A DNA stretch of 8,321 nt from Acidobacteriota bacterium (GCA_003533545.1 DQEK01000379.1:1447-9767), one strand, 5' to 3'; shown: positions 1 through 7,040, counted from the first letter of the stretch. Program-made: numbers and translations. The notes: generated by a model not told the origin, from the sequence alone.

Positions 1-578
1 CGCCAGTTCGCCCGCCAATCGACCAGGAGGCTCTTTTTCCAACTGAGGATTCCCGGCCACCAGACAACGAGTCCGGTCAGTGAAAGCAGCACCAACAGTA
101 GTGCGCCGACTCCGTTCACACGGCGTCCAGTATCGCCGGTCAGCAAGTTGTCGTGCAGGTCAAGCGCCCAGGTGGTCAGCCGCCAGCCGACCGGCAATGC
201 ATTGCCAAGATACTCGCCGGTATAGGGGTCAAAGAACTGCTGCTGCAGCGGATGTCCCACTGGACGCACCCCCATCGTGACAGCAAGCGCCGGGTCCTCT
301 GGGTCAGTCCAGATTTCGATAGCGTCGTTCGGGAATTCCTGCTGCGCGACCGCGATCAACTCCTCAGCACTGAGGCGTGGACCTGCAATGTGCACAGGCC
401 GAGGCTGCGGATCGAAGCGCTGTCGGAGCTCGCTGCGATAGACCAGCACGCTTCCCGTGAGGCTGATGACGACGACATACAGTCCAACGCCAAGGCCCGT
501 CCAGAGATGAATCTGAAACAGCGCCTTGCGGAGCCAGACGCCTTGAGGATGCCTCAGCCAGTTGCCGGTGCTCGCCAT
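1..578 (-). CDS. PepSY-associated TM helix membrane protein (3' part outside window)
   Basis: The gene runs off the left edge; 192 codons are visible. Translation shows a cytoplasmic start, a first membrane helix (about residues 20-45, with FQIHLWTGLGVGLYVVV and LTGSVLVYRSEL), a periplasmic PepSY-like domain (about 66-125, ending FFDPYTGEYLG), then LDLHDNLLTG and a second helix (about 154-176, ending VVWWPG). This is the standard opening of PepSY-TM proteins. Relatives of this type (PiuB/FoxB-like) are inner-membrane proteins tied to iron-siderophore reduction and metal uptake; His24 and His142 are the usual candidate haem or metal ligands. The ATG is fixed by an in-frame TAA five codons upstream. 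An AAAGAG sits 8 nt before it and a stronger GGAGG 15 nt before it. It lies 98 bp downstream of the DUF2182 gene on the same strand, so co-transcription is possible. The substrate cannot be read from the sequence. Confidence 0.88.
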   Translation of the reverse strand, partial: MASTGNWLRHPQGVWLRKALFQIHLWTGLGVGLYVVVISLTGSVLVYRSELRQRFDPQPRPVHIAGPRLSAEELIAVAQQEFPNDAIEIWTDPEDPALAVTMGVRPVGHPLQQQFFDPYTGEYLGNALPVGWRLTTWALDLHDNLLTGDTGRRVNGVGALLLVLLSLTGLVVWWPGILSWKKSLLVDWRANW

Positions 579-676
579 GTCGATGACTCTTTACCTCCAA
601 AAACCGACCCAACGCCAGGCAGGCACCGCCAGTTCTCAAGGCGCTCGTCCGCACCCAACACGGCGACAGTCAGTAG

Positions 677-1450
677 CTACCCAACACTCATCACGAACAC
701 ACCGGACGCGACGAGTAAAACACCGGTTACTCGTCCAACGACATCGCCACGCGGCAGCACCTTCTCTGCCAACACAAAGACGCTGATAACAGCCACCCAG
801 AGCAGGTTCATCACCCCCGCGACGAACAGGAGCGCCATGAGAATCCAGCAGCAACCAACACAGTACAACCCGTGCTCGGTCCCCATGCGGACCACCCCAC
901 CGACACCCTCACGCCAATGGCTCATGACGAACCCCATTGGCGAACGGCAATGGGTAAGACAGGCGTTCTTGAGAGGGCTGAACTGAAAGAGCCCGGCAAC
1001 CAACAGTAGCCCTCCGCCAAGCACCGAGCTCGTGCTGACCATGGCAGGCGACAAAAGCGCCGCACTGCGTAATCCCCACTGGACGAGCGTGGCCACAACG
1101 CTGAACCCGGTCCACGCCAACAAATAGCCGACCAGAAACAGCCCAGTTGGGACAAGCGGGTCTTCGTGGCGGTGTCGCCGCCGATTCGCAGCAACGACCA
1201 TGAGAATGAGCGGGGCAACGGATGGCACCATCATTGCGACCATCATGACGGACCACATGACGAAGAGTAGCCAGATATCGACCAGGTCCCAAGACTCCAT
1301 GTGGGGCATGCCCATGTCCATCGACATGTCCATTCCGGTCATCTCGTGGGCCAATTTGAACATGTAGCCCCACCCAAGGCCCACAAGGATCACCAAGCCC
1401 GCCGTAACAACCAGACGATCTCGACGAAGTACCCGTTCGAGAGGAGTCAT
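677..1450 (-). CDS. DUF2182 integral membrane protein, predicted metal-binding
   Basis: About 257 residues and strongly hydrophobic, with roughly six to seven membrane helices. Family marks of DUF2182 are clear: LERVLRRDR at the N-terminus, WSVMMVAMMVPS (about 66-77), K-x2-C-x3-CRSP (about 161-170) and YCVGCCW-x-LM (about 196-205). The periplasmic loop at about 35-51 is unusually Met/His-rich (HEMTGMDMSMDMGMPHM), with the spacing expected of a soft-metal (copper-type) site. The family is uncharacterised biochemically; a role in metal handling is inferred from Cys, Met and His content and from the PepSY-TM gene 98 bp downstream. An upstream ATG at 1495 would add 15 residues. I prefer 1450 because GGGGA lies 7 nt before it and because the short form begins like typical family members, whereas 1495 has only a weak ribosome site. 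The usual DUF1326 partner gene is not in this window. Confidence 0.86.
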   Translation of the reverse strand: MTPLERVLRRDRLVVTAGLVILVGLGWGYMFKLAHEMTGMDMSMDMGMPHMESWDLVDIWLLFVMWSVMMVAMMVPSVAPLILMVVAANRRRHRHEDPLVPTGLFLVGYLLAWTGFSVVATLVQWGLRSAALLSPAMVSTSSVLGGGLLLVAGLFQFSPLKNACLTHCRSPMGFVMSHWREGVGGVVRMGTEHGLYCVGCCWILMALLFVAGVMNLLWVAVISVFVLAEKVLPRGDVVGRVTGVLLVASGVFVMSVG

Positions 1451-1536
1451 CAGTGGTTCCCCGAAACCGATCTCGGTTCGCCAGCGTAACGCCATCCGTT
1501 ACTCAGAGGAATCCCGATCAGCCAAGCTAAGCAAGG

Positions 1537-2811
1537 CTAGAAACGCGGGTTCACGACGTTGTTGAAGATCGAGCCGAACGTGTAGTTGATTCCGAACGAC
1601 ACATTGTATCTTGAGTCAGTGGCCAGCTGCCGCCGCTCAAGCAAAATCGCCGCATCACTCATGTCGGCCTTGGCCAGGTAGAGCTGGTCACGCACAAGCG
1701 ACGTGCTCGCATTCATAAACACCGAAAAGCCCCGGATTATGCGAAATGACAAATTTCCGGAGACCGAATTACTGTATTTAGAGATGTCGCTGAGGAAGGA
1801 ATTGTACCGATATCGTACCCGGCTGTCGCCCCACGGTTGTTCGACGTCGAACGTCACCTCAACCTCATGGGAGGGCAACATTTCTTCTGTCTTTTCGAAA
1901 ATCGTCTCCTCCTCGTACTCAAAAGACTGCACACCGACTTCATAAGCCAGCGTCAGACTCCGACGAGACGATTCCGAGTAGGGGAAAACGTTGAACTCGA
2001 TGCCAGGAAACGCCCGGAGTCGACGAGCTTGATTCAGGAAAGTCGAACGACTCATTTCCCCACGAATCGAGGCGCCCCAGTGCTCCCCTAAGCTCTTGAC
2101 CACCTGGCCACTGACGCGATTTTGTCGACTCACATTCTTGTACTCGCCCTGGCTCAACTCCGTAATGCTTTCCCTGTACGAGTTGTCTGTTTCGAATCTG
2201 AGCTTCCAGTCCTCAGTGGTCCGATTGGCCGAAACCGACCCGCTGTAATTGTGCTGCGTCCGTGAGGCCTCCCCTGACGCGCGGGCATTCATGCTGACCC
2301 GAAAAACCCAGAAATTCCAGGGGTCATCCTCCGGCTGGGCCATTATCGGGCGCGCCTCTTCACTCTCGTCTGTCCCGATCTCGATCGCGTCGGCCAAGGG
2401 CGTATCAATGATGTAATGTAGGAACCCTACTCGTAGCACTTGAGCGATGCCGGCCCGGGTCTCGTCCTCCGTGTCGGTTCGGCTCTCGGAATACGAATAG
2501 GTGACGTCCCGACCACCGAACTCCTCAAGCCCGATGAACGCCAGGGTATGCTGAGTGCCACCACCGCTGCTCTCGTCGGTCACCAGCACATGCACTTCCG
2601 CATCGCGACGGTCGCGGACGTAATTAACAAACGTAATCTCTCGTCGCAGATAATCGCGATCGCAGGTTCGGTTGCAGTCGAGGAAAACGCGTAGCGCTTG
2701 CACCCCCTCATCCGGTTGCCGCGTATCTCCGTCCGCACCCCAGCCGTCAACGGGAACAACGCCGACGAACATCACCGACATCACGCCTAACAGCACACCG
2801 TCTTTCAGCAT
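1537..2811 (-). CDS. Secreted outer-membrane beta-barrel protein with N-terminal Cys-x3-Cys domain, function unknown
   Basis: A 424-residue protein with three parts. There is a signal peptide (about 1-26, ending GWGA). A globular domain (about 40-145) contains DCNRTCDRDYLRREI and FVNYVRDRRDAEVHVLVTDE; Cys46 and Cys50 are its only cysteines and probably form a disulfide. From about 165 to the end there are alternating amphipathic strands that finish RYNVSFGINYTFGSIFNNVV then NPRF. The terminal Phe and aromatic-alternating last strand are the classic signal for outer-membrane barrel insertion. I recognise the whole architecture from uncharacterised proteins of environmental bacteria, but know no named family or function. 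The domain order suggests a surface or periplasmic module on a barrel. The ATG at 2811 is chosen over an adjacent GTG at 2814; AGGG stands 4 nt upstream. Base composition of the barrel half looks more AT-rich than neighbouring genes. Confidence 0.82.
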   Translation of the reverse strand: MLKDGVLLGVMSVMFVGVVPVDGWGADGDTRQPDEGVQALRVFLDCNRTCDRDYLRREITFVNYVRDRRDAEVHVLVTDESSGGGTQHTLAFIGLEEFGGRDVTYSYSESRTDTEDETRAGIAQVLRVGFLHYIIDTPLADAIEIGTDESEEARPIMAQPEDDPWNFWVFRVSMNARASGEASRTQHNYSGSVSANRTTEDWKLRFETDNSYRESITELSQGEYKNVSRQNRVSGQVVKSLGEHWGASIRGEMSRSTFLNQARRLRAFPGIEFNVFPYSESSRRSLTLAYEVGVQSFEYEEETIFEKTEEMLPSHEVEVTFDVEQPWGDSRVRYRYNSFLSDISKYSNSVSGNLSFRIIRGFSVFMNASTSLVRDQLYLAKADMSDAAILLERRQLATDSRYNVSFGINYTFGSIFNNVVNPRF

Positions 2812-2941
2812 CACACCCTAGACACTTTCTGCTCTCGTCGGATGTGCGCCTGGTTGGCTCCGACTCCACGAGTACGAATACGACGACCGCAAGCCCTTCG
2901 ATTACCAGAGGACGAACGCACCGGCCAAACCCGAACCATTT

Positions 2942-4312
2942 TCATTGCAATCTCATTGCGGCGCGGGCAATTCGGAACAGATCCGTCTGCTGAAGTAGTC
3001 CGCGCACCTCCGACGCGCCCGGCCCACTGGCATACACCGGGACCTGTGTACCAGTGTGCTCCTCCAGATAGTTGGCATTGGTACCGTACGACACGGCCAT
3101 CACCCCTCCCTCAAGTGTCAACAACCTTGCCACTTTTCCAGGCGGATACTGCGGTTCCGAGCGGGCCGCGAACAGACTTGGCCAAGGCACGATCTGCGCA
3201 GAATGCCCATGGTCTGAAGAAACCATGATCAGCGTGTCCGGATGGCGGTTCTGGAACTCGATCGCGACTCGGACCGCCTCATCGAGTGCCCGGGTCTCTC
3301 CAATCTGGCCGCAGGGATTACCCGCATGAGCCTGCTTATCAATAGAGGCACTCTCCACCATGAGCACAAAGCCGTCCGGCGCCGGTTCAAAACGAGTCAG
3401 GGCAGCACGGGTCATGGCTTCAAGCGTGGGGCGGTTACCGAACTCAGGGTTCGCTACACAGCGGAACGGCTCTGGCGCCACCGGCGCCCCATCCTGGGCG
3501 AGCCGCACACGCCGTGCTCGCCGGCCATCCTCACCAACCCATTCGACCGGCAAGGTACCGGCGCCAAACAACCCCATGAGCTTGCCAGAAACACCGAGAA
3601 ATTCGTTGAGAGCGCCAGCATCACGCACGACTCGATACCCGGCGTCACGTACCCGCTGAAGCACCGCGACTCCGGTTTCGTCGGGCTGCGTAAAGTGGCG
3701 GTATCCGCCCCCCAGAAGCAATTCCACCCCGGACGCGGCGAGTTGCTCTGCGATCGAACCACGGCCGCCATTTGCCTTCAGATCTTCGGGACAACGCGGA
3801 TCTGTCTCGGTCGGCAGCATGTCGCGAGGTCCCTCACAAAACCGGCGGCGGATGTGCGCTACGAAGCTGGCCGGAGTCGCGTCGGTGATGCTCGACGTGG
3901 TCACAATCCCGGTTCGCTTACCCGCGCGCCCGGCCAGCTCGAGCAGCGTGTCGACGGGTTGCCCGTTTCCCGCACGGGTCGCGATCCGGCCTCTACTGGT
4001 GACAACCCCCGCTGCGATCGCCGTCCCGCCGCTAGCTGAATCGCCCACGTATTCGGGCATTCCAGGGTCCTGTTCAGAGACAGTTAACACCCGCGCCGCC
4101 GCACGATAAGGGAAAGCTTCGAAGCTGAAGGCGTCGTCCGCGCCGAGCAAGTAATTTCTCGCAATGGTCAGCTGGTGGTCGTCAACCCCATCGCCCACGA
4201 ACAATATGACATTGCTCGCGACTGTCGACTGGGCCCGAACGTGGTGAATAGGGACCCCTAGGAGTACGACACAACCGACCGACACCTGAACTCGCCGAAG
4301 CACCGGAAACAT
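2942..4312 (-). CDS. phoA: Alkaline phosphatase, PhoA family (periplasmic)
   Basis: Hydrolyses phosphate monoesters in the periplasm to supply phosphate. The 456 residues align end to end with E. coli PhoA. Asp41 sits in VGDGVDD (zinc). Ser92 in GDSASGGTA is the phosphorylated nucleophile. Asp144 and Thr146 in ITDATPA are the Mg-site positions, and Arg157 is the phosphate-binding Arg. Glu320, Asp325, Lys326 and His329 lie in VESASIDKQAHAGNPCGQIG; Asp367-His368 in SSDHGHSAQIV; His419 in EEHTGTQ. Cysteines 159/174 and 285/334 match both PhoA disulfides. Every metal ligand I can place is present, so it should be active. A signal peptide covers about 1-28. The nucleophile motif is DSASGG rather than E. 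coli DSAASA, a minor variant. GGGGAG directly abuts the ATG at 4312, too close to be a ribosome site for it; a GTG at 4303 (codon 4) is properly spaced and is a real alternative. No good Pho box is seen upstream. Divergent to the FAH-family gene. Confidence 0.95.
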   Translation of the reverse strand: MFPVLRRVQVSVGCVVLLGVPIHHVRAQSTVASNVILFVGDGVDDHQLTIARNYLLGADDAFSFEAFPYRAAARVLTVSEQDPGMPEYVGDSASGGTAIAAGVVTSRGRIATRAGNGQPVDTLLELAGRAGKRTGIVTTSSITDATPASFVAHIRRRFCEGPRDMLPTETDPRCPEDLKANGGRGSIAEQLAASGVELLLGGGYRHFTQPDETGVAVLQRVRDAGYRVVRDAGALNEFLGVSGKLMGLFGAGTLPVEWVGEDGRRARRVRLAQDGAPVAPEPFRCVANPEFGNRPTLEAMTRAALTRFEPAPDGFVLMVESASIDKQAHAGNPCGQIGETRALDEAVRVAIEFQNRHPDTLIMVSSDHGHSAQIVPWPSLFAARSEPQYPPGKVARLLTLEGGVMAVSYGTNANYLEEHTGTQVPVYASGPGASEVRGLLQQTDLFRIARAAMRLQ

Positions 4313-4318
4313 CTCCCC

Positions 4319-4324
4319 AGTATA
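4319..4324 (-). promoter_or_regulatory. Candidate -10 box (TATACT) for the alkaline phosphatase gene
   Basis: TATACT matches the sigma70 -10 consensus at five of six positions. It ends 6 nt before the ATG at 4312, which would place the transcription start on the start codon itself (leaderless mRNA). With a start a few bases downstream, the GTG at 4303 could be used instead. No good -35 is present at 16-18 nt. CCAG/CTGG arms (4317-4320 and 4327-4330) flank the box and could be part of an operator. Weak evidence. Confidence 0.3.
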
Positions 4325-4334
4325 CGCTGGACCC

Positions 4335-4363
4335 TTGACACCCCAGAATCCCGGGGGTACAAG
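4335..4363 (+). promoter_or_regulatory. Candidate sigma70 promoter of the FAH-family gene
   Basis: A perfect TTGACA (4335-4340), an exact 17-bp spacer and TACAAG (4358-4363, four of six to TATAAT) face the plus-strand gene. Predicted transcription start is near 4370, giving a leader of about 36 nt. That leader carries a strong ribosome site, AAGAGGAG (4394-4401), 4 nt before the ATG. The -35 lies only 10 bp from the candidate -10 of the divergent alkaline phosphatase gene, so the two promoters would compete or share control. Confidence 0.5.
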
Positions 4364-4405
4364 AGGAATCTCGCGAACGACCTATTTCTGTCAAAGAGGA
4401 GTTTT

Positions 4406-5557
4406 ATGCGACGAACCCTAATGTTTGGCCTGCTCGCCGCGATGGCGTGCGTTGGAACCGTTTCTGCCCAAACTGATGTCACGCCAGTTGAGCCCTTTAA
4501 GGTGGGCACCTTCGACATCCACGGTGTGCCACATGTCGGGGTTGTCCTCAGAGACTCCCTGGTCATTGACATCGAAGTCGCGAACATGGCTCTCGAATCG
4601 AGTCCAGAGTACGCCACGGTCCCGATGCCGACGGACATGCTGGAACTCATCGGACGCTATGAATATGGCCTCAAATACCGACTGTACGAAATCGTCAACG
4701 ACATCGTCGGCAACAACCGACTCTCCGGTAGCAGTCGGGCAGACTACGTCTACGACGTGTCTGACCTTCGCATCCGTGCTCCCATCCTGTACCCGGGCAA
4801 GGTCATGAACGCGGCGGTCAACTTCTACACGCACGCGTGCGAGGGCTGCAGCGAGGAGGAACTACAGGCGCGGACCCGGGAGCGGCAGGAGAACCGGGGC
4901 GTACCCTATCTGTTCCTCAAGCCCAGCCGCGGCGCAGTCATCGGTAGCGGCGATGAGGTCGTGATGCCCTACGGCCGTGACCGGATCGAATGGGAAGTCG
5001 AAATGGCTGTCGTGTTTGGCCGCACCGGCAAGTACATCTCCGCGAGCCGTGCATACGACCACGTATTCGGCTACATGGTCGCCATGGATATCTCCGATCG
5101 CGGCGGGCGCCCGCCTGGCGGCAACGCGACTCGCTCAGATTGGTTCGTCGGTAAGGGCCATGACACGTTCGCGCCCCAGGGACCGTGGATCGTTCCAAAG
5201 GAGTTCTATGGCGACCCGATGGAGCGCCTGCACCAGAGCCTCGTCATCGACGGCGTGACCGTCCAGGAGGCCAGAGCGGGAGACATGATCCATAACATCC
5301 CGGAGCTGATCGAGTACGCCTCGTCGCTCATCACTGTATTCCCTGGTGACGTTATGCAAGCCGGGACGTCCGGCGGAACCGGCGCCGGTCGCGTTGAACG
5401 CGCGACGGGCTCTGGCTACCTGCAGGCAGGCGAAACGATCAGCGCCACTATCGAGGGAATCGGCACGCTGAACCACACGGTCGTGGCCGAGGAGAGCATT
5501 CCGGACGACCTGTCCGGCGCGCAGCTGCCGCCGGTCGAGTCGTATCGCAACCGGTAA
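4406..5557 (+). CDS. Exported fumarylacetoacetate hydrolase (FAH) family protein
   Basis: A 383-residue protein: signal peptide (about 1-21, cleavage after VSA), a variable N-terminal region (about 25-125), then a full FAH fold. Fold marks are LKPSRGAVIGSGDEVVMP (171-188), the metal ligands Glu197 and Glu199 in EWEVEMAVVFG, Asp228 in GYMVAMDISDR, the strip GKGHDTFAPQGPWIV (249-263) and SLITVFPGDVMQAGTSGGTG (307-326). His143 and Glu146 in THACEGC align with the catalytic His-Glu dyad of FAHD1-type acylpyruvate hydrolases/decarboxylases. The family acts on beta-diketo or keto acids with Mg or Mn, normally in the cytosol; an exported form is unusual and its substrate is unknown. Cys145 and Cys148 (CEGC), the only cysteines in the mature protein, sit within this dyad and could form a disulfide or redox switch in the periplasm. 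The ATG has an excellent AAGAGGAG 4 nt upstream. It is the sole plus-strand gene, probably transcribed alone. Confidence 0.9.
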   Translation: MRRTLMFGLLAAMACVGTVSAQTDVTPVEPFKVGTFDIHGVPHVGVVLRDSLVIDIEVANMALESSPEYATVPMPTDMLELIGRYEYGLKYRLYEIVNDIVGNNRLSGSSRADYVYDVSDLRIRAPILYPGKVMNAAVNFYTHACEGCSEEELQARTRERQENRGVPYLFLKPSRGAVIGSGDEVVMPYGRDRIEWEVEMAVVFGRTGKYISASRAYDHVFGYMVAMDISDRGGRPPGGNATRSDWFVGKGHDTFAPQGPWIVPKEFYGDPMERLHQSLVIDGVTVQEARAGDMIHNIPELIEYASSLITVFPGDVMQAGTSGGTGAGRVERATGSGYLQAGETISATIEGIGTLNHTVVAEESIPDDLSGAQLPPVESYRNR

Positions 5558-5560
5558 CGG

Positions 5561-5586
5561 CTCGGCGAGGCTAGCTCGCTGCCGAG
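5561..5586. terminator. Hairpin 3 bp after the FAH-family stop codon
   Basis: CTCGGC (5561-5566) and GCCGAG (5581-5586) are perfect inverted arms, with a further internal GAG/CTC pairing (5567-5569 with 5574-5576). There is no T-run on either side, so it is not a textbook rho-independent terminator. It could stop or stabilise the FAH transcript and may also act on the opposing M20 transcript. Confidence 0.35.
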
Positions 5587-5593
5587 ACCATCG

Positions 5594-5663
5594 GAGCGTC
5601 AGACCGCAACGCGTCGGCCTGTTCATCGGCTGGCGCGTTGCTCCCGTCTGCCGCGACGCGCTC
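5594..5663. terminator. Long imperfect palindrome in the convergent gap
   Basis: The core is a 14-bp stem, GCAACGCGTCGGCC (5606-5619) with GGCTGGCGCGTTGC (5628-5641), two G-T wobbles and an 8-nt loop. Outside it, CAGAC (5600-5604) pairs with GTCTG (5646-5650) and GAGCG (5594-5598) with CGCTC (5659-5663). The structure is nearly symmetrical and lies between the 3' ends of two converging genes, which fits a bidirectional transcription barrier. No T-run follows. A dispersed intergenic repeat is the main alternative. Confidence 0.4.
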
Positions 5664-5710
5664 AACCGCAACGTCCCACCGACAGCGCGACGGGTGCACC
5701 GCTGGGTCCA

Positions 5711-6994
5711 CTAGTCAACAACGCCTGCCGAGGTGACAAGCAATAGAAGCGCCCGCTGGACAGCAACATTCGGCAGGGAGGGTGCCCACCATTCACTGAG
5801 CGAGTGGGCACCACCACCGGTGCCGCCTCGCCCGATAGTTACGGCCGGCACCCCACGCGCAATCGGCACGTTGGCATCGGTCGACCCGGCGCCGAAGCGA
5901 GGCGACAACCCAAGGTGCCTCGTCACCGCGAGCGCGCGCTGCACCAGCGCAGTACTCGCATCGACCGCACCGGACGGTCGGTCGCCGATCAGCGTAAGTT
6001 GGGATTCCAGCGCCGGGCCGCGATCGCGTCGACGGTTCTGATCGACCAACGCTCTCTCAACGGCTGAAAATAATGTGTCTTCTAGTCGATCCAGTTGCGC
6101 AGGGTCGACCGACCGCAGGTCAACCTCAGCCCAGGTCTCTTGTGGTACCGCGTTCACCGCGGTACCGCCGCCGATCCGACCGACGTTGTAACTCGTGGGA
6201 ACCCCGTCGTTAACCAACACCGTTGCGGCTTCATCGAAGTAGTACATCGCCCGACCAAGCGCATGCGCCGGATTAACCAAACCAAAATCACCCCAGGAAT
6301 GTCCACCGGGCCCAGTGACGGTAACGCGATACCTTCGGGAACCAATGGCTTGATTCACGACACGGCTGTCGTCACCACCGTCGACCGCGATGAACTGGCC
6401 GATCCCAGGCCCCTCATTGCCGAAAAGATGCCGTGCCCCACGTAGGTCCCCGACCCCCTCCTCACCAACAGTACCGACGAACACAACATCGCCGGCCGTT
6501 CGCACATCCGCTTGGATGAGAGCGCGAGCGACATTCAACACCAGAACCAGCCCCCGAGTGTCGTCGCCAACACCCGGTGCGTACAGGCGATTGCCTCGTC
6601 GACGCACCGTCACGTCGGTCTCGAACGGAAACACCGTGTCCAGATGCGCAGCAAGAGCCACCGTGTCGCCATCGCCGTGGCCAGGACGCCGAGCGACCAC
6701 GTTGCCGATCTCGTCGATACCAACATCGGTCAGCCCTGCAGCGAGCAGCAGGTCTGCGTATCGCCGGGCACGGGCTTGTTCTCCGAAAGGAGGGGCCGGG
6801 ATCTCGGTCAGCTCAATGAGCTCGTTCTCCGAAACTGCATCAAGCTCCTGCGCGATCGTCAGCGCCCGAGCGACCGCTGGTCGCGAGGCGATAACACGCA
6901 CCTCTTCATCAGTATCGGGAAAGGCCGGCTGGGACTGGAGCGCGGCAGAGACGCACACCAGCGTTGCTCCAAGTGCGATCGGGAGAATCTTCAT
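5711..6994 (-). CDS. Exported M20-family metallopeptidase (zinc-dependent aminoacylase/carboxypeptidase type)
   Basis: A 427-residue protein predicted to use two zinc ions to release a terminal amino acid or cleave an acylated amino acid or dipeptide in the periplasm. With the ATG at 6994 as residue 1, the M20 marks are: His117 and Asp119 in LAAHLDTVFP; bridging Asp144 in GVGDDTRG; general base Glu178 and ligand Glu179 in VGTVGEEGVGD; Asp205 in IAVDGGD; a dimerisation/lid domain with GPGGHSWGDFG (His232); and the last ligand His397 in GGGAHSLSEWW. All core ligands are present. The N-terminus MKILPIALGATLVCVSAALQ is a signal peptide. A TTG at 7024 would add ten residues ahead of it; I reject it in favour of the ATG, although the ATG's ribosome site (GGGGCG) is weak. 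The gene lies 76 bp downstream of the 335-residue gene. The exact substrate is not visible; M20 subfamilies are hard to separate by eye. Confidence 0.92.
   Translation of the reverse strand: MKILPIALGATLVCVSAALQSQPAFPDTDEEVRVIASRPAVARALTIAQELDAVSENELIELTEIPAPPFGEQARARRYADLLLAAGLTDVGIDEIGNVVARRPGHGDGDTVALAAHLDTVFPFETDVTVRRRGNRLYAPGVGDDTRGLVLVLNVARALIQADVRTAGDVVFVGTVGEEGVGDLRGARHLFGNEGPGIGQFIAVDGGDDSRVVNQAIGSRRYRVTVTGPGGHSWGDFGLVNPAHALGRAMYYFDEAATVLVNDGVPTSYNVGRIGGGTAVNAVPQETWAEVDLRSVDPAQLDRLEDTLFSAVERALVDQNRRRDRGPALESQLTLIGDRPSGAVDASTALVQRALAVTRHLGLSPRFGAGSTDANVPIARGVPAVTIGRGGTGGGAHSLSEWWAPSLPNVAVQRALLLLVTSAGVVD
6144..6166. repeat. Perfect 9-bp hairpin inside the M20 gene
   Basis: GGTACCGCG (6144-6152) and CGCGGTACC (6158-6166) are perfect inverted arms around a 5-nt loop. 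They encode part of the conserved GGTAVNAVP segment of the peptidase, so protein constraint explains some of the symmetry. In the mRNA this is a very stable stem. Confidence 0.6.
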
Positions 6995-7040
6995 GAGCGC
7001 CCCGAGCGACGGGACGAAAAACAACCGTCACGCCCCACAC

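Noticed and set aside
153..986. A 277-codon plus-strand open frame
   Set aside because: It runs antisense across the PepSY-TM and DUF2182 genes, both of which have clear family motifs. Its product is low-complexity (Thr/Pro/Arg-rich), as expected of a shadow frame in GC-rich DNA.
1519..1541. AGCC/GGCT inverted repeat after the barrel gene as a terminator
   Set aside because: Only four outer and two inner base pairs with mismatches between, and no T-run.
3242..4039. A 265-codon plus-strand open frame
   Set aside because: It lies wholly antisense to the alkaline phosphatase, whose catalytic motifs are intact. No recognisable domain or signal.
4388..4393. CTGTCA resembling a Pho-box half-site
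   Set aside because: No second half-site at the 11-nt spacing, and it overlaps the leader of the FAH gene rather than the alkaline phosphatase promoter.
5660..5666. GCTCAAC / GTTGAGC match to an integron attC core site (GTTRRRY) beside the palindrome
   Set aside because: A true attC needs a paired core at the other end in the right orientation. No partner GTTRRRY or RYYYAAC lies at the matching distance, so this is a chance match.
6995..7024. TTG start adding ten residues to the M20 peptidase
   Set aside because: The ATG at 6994 begins a proper signal peptide (Lys at position 2, then a hydrophobic core). The extension would put an extra hydrophobic stretch in front of it.
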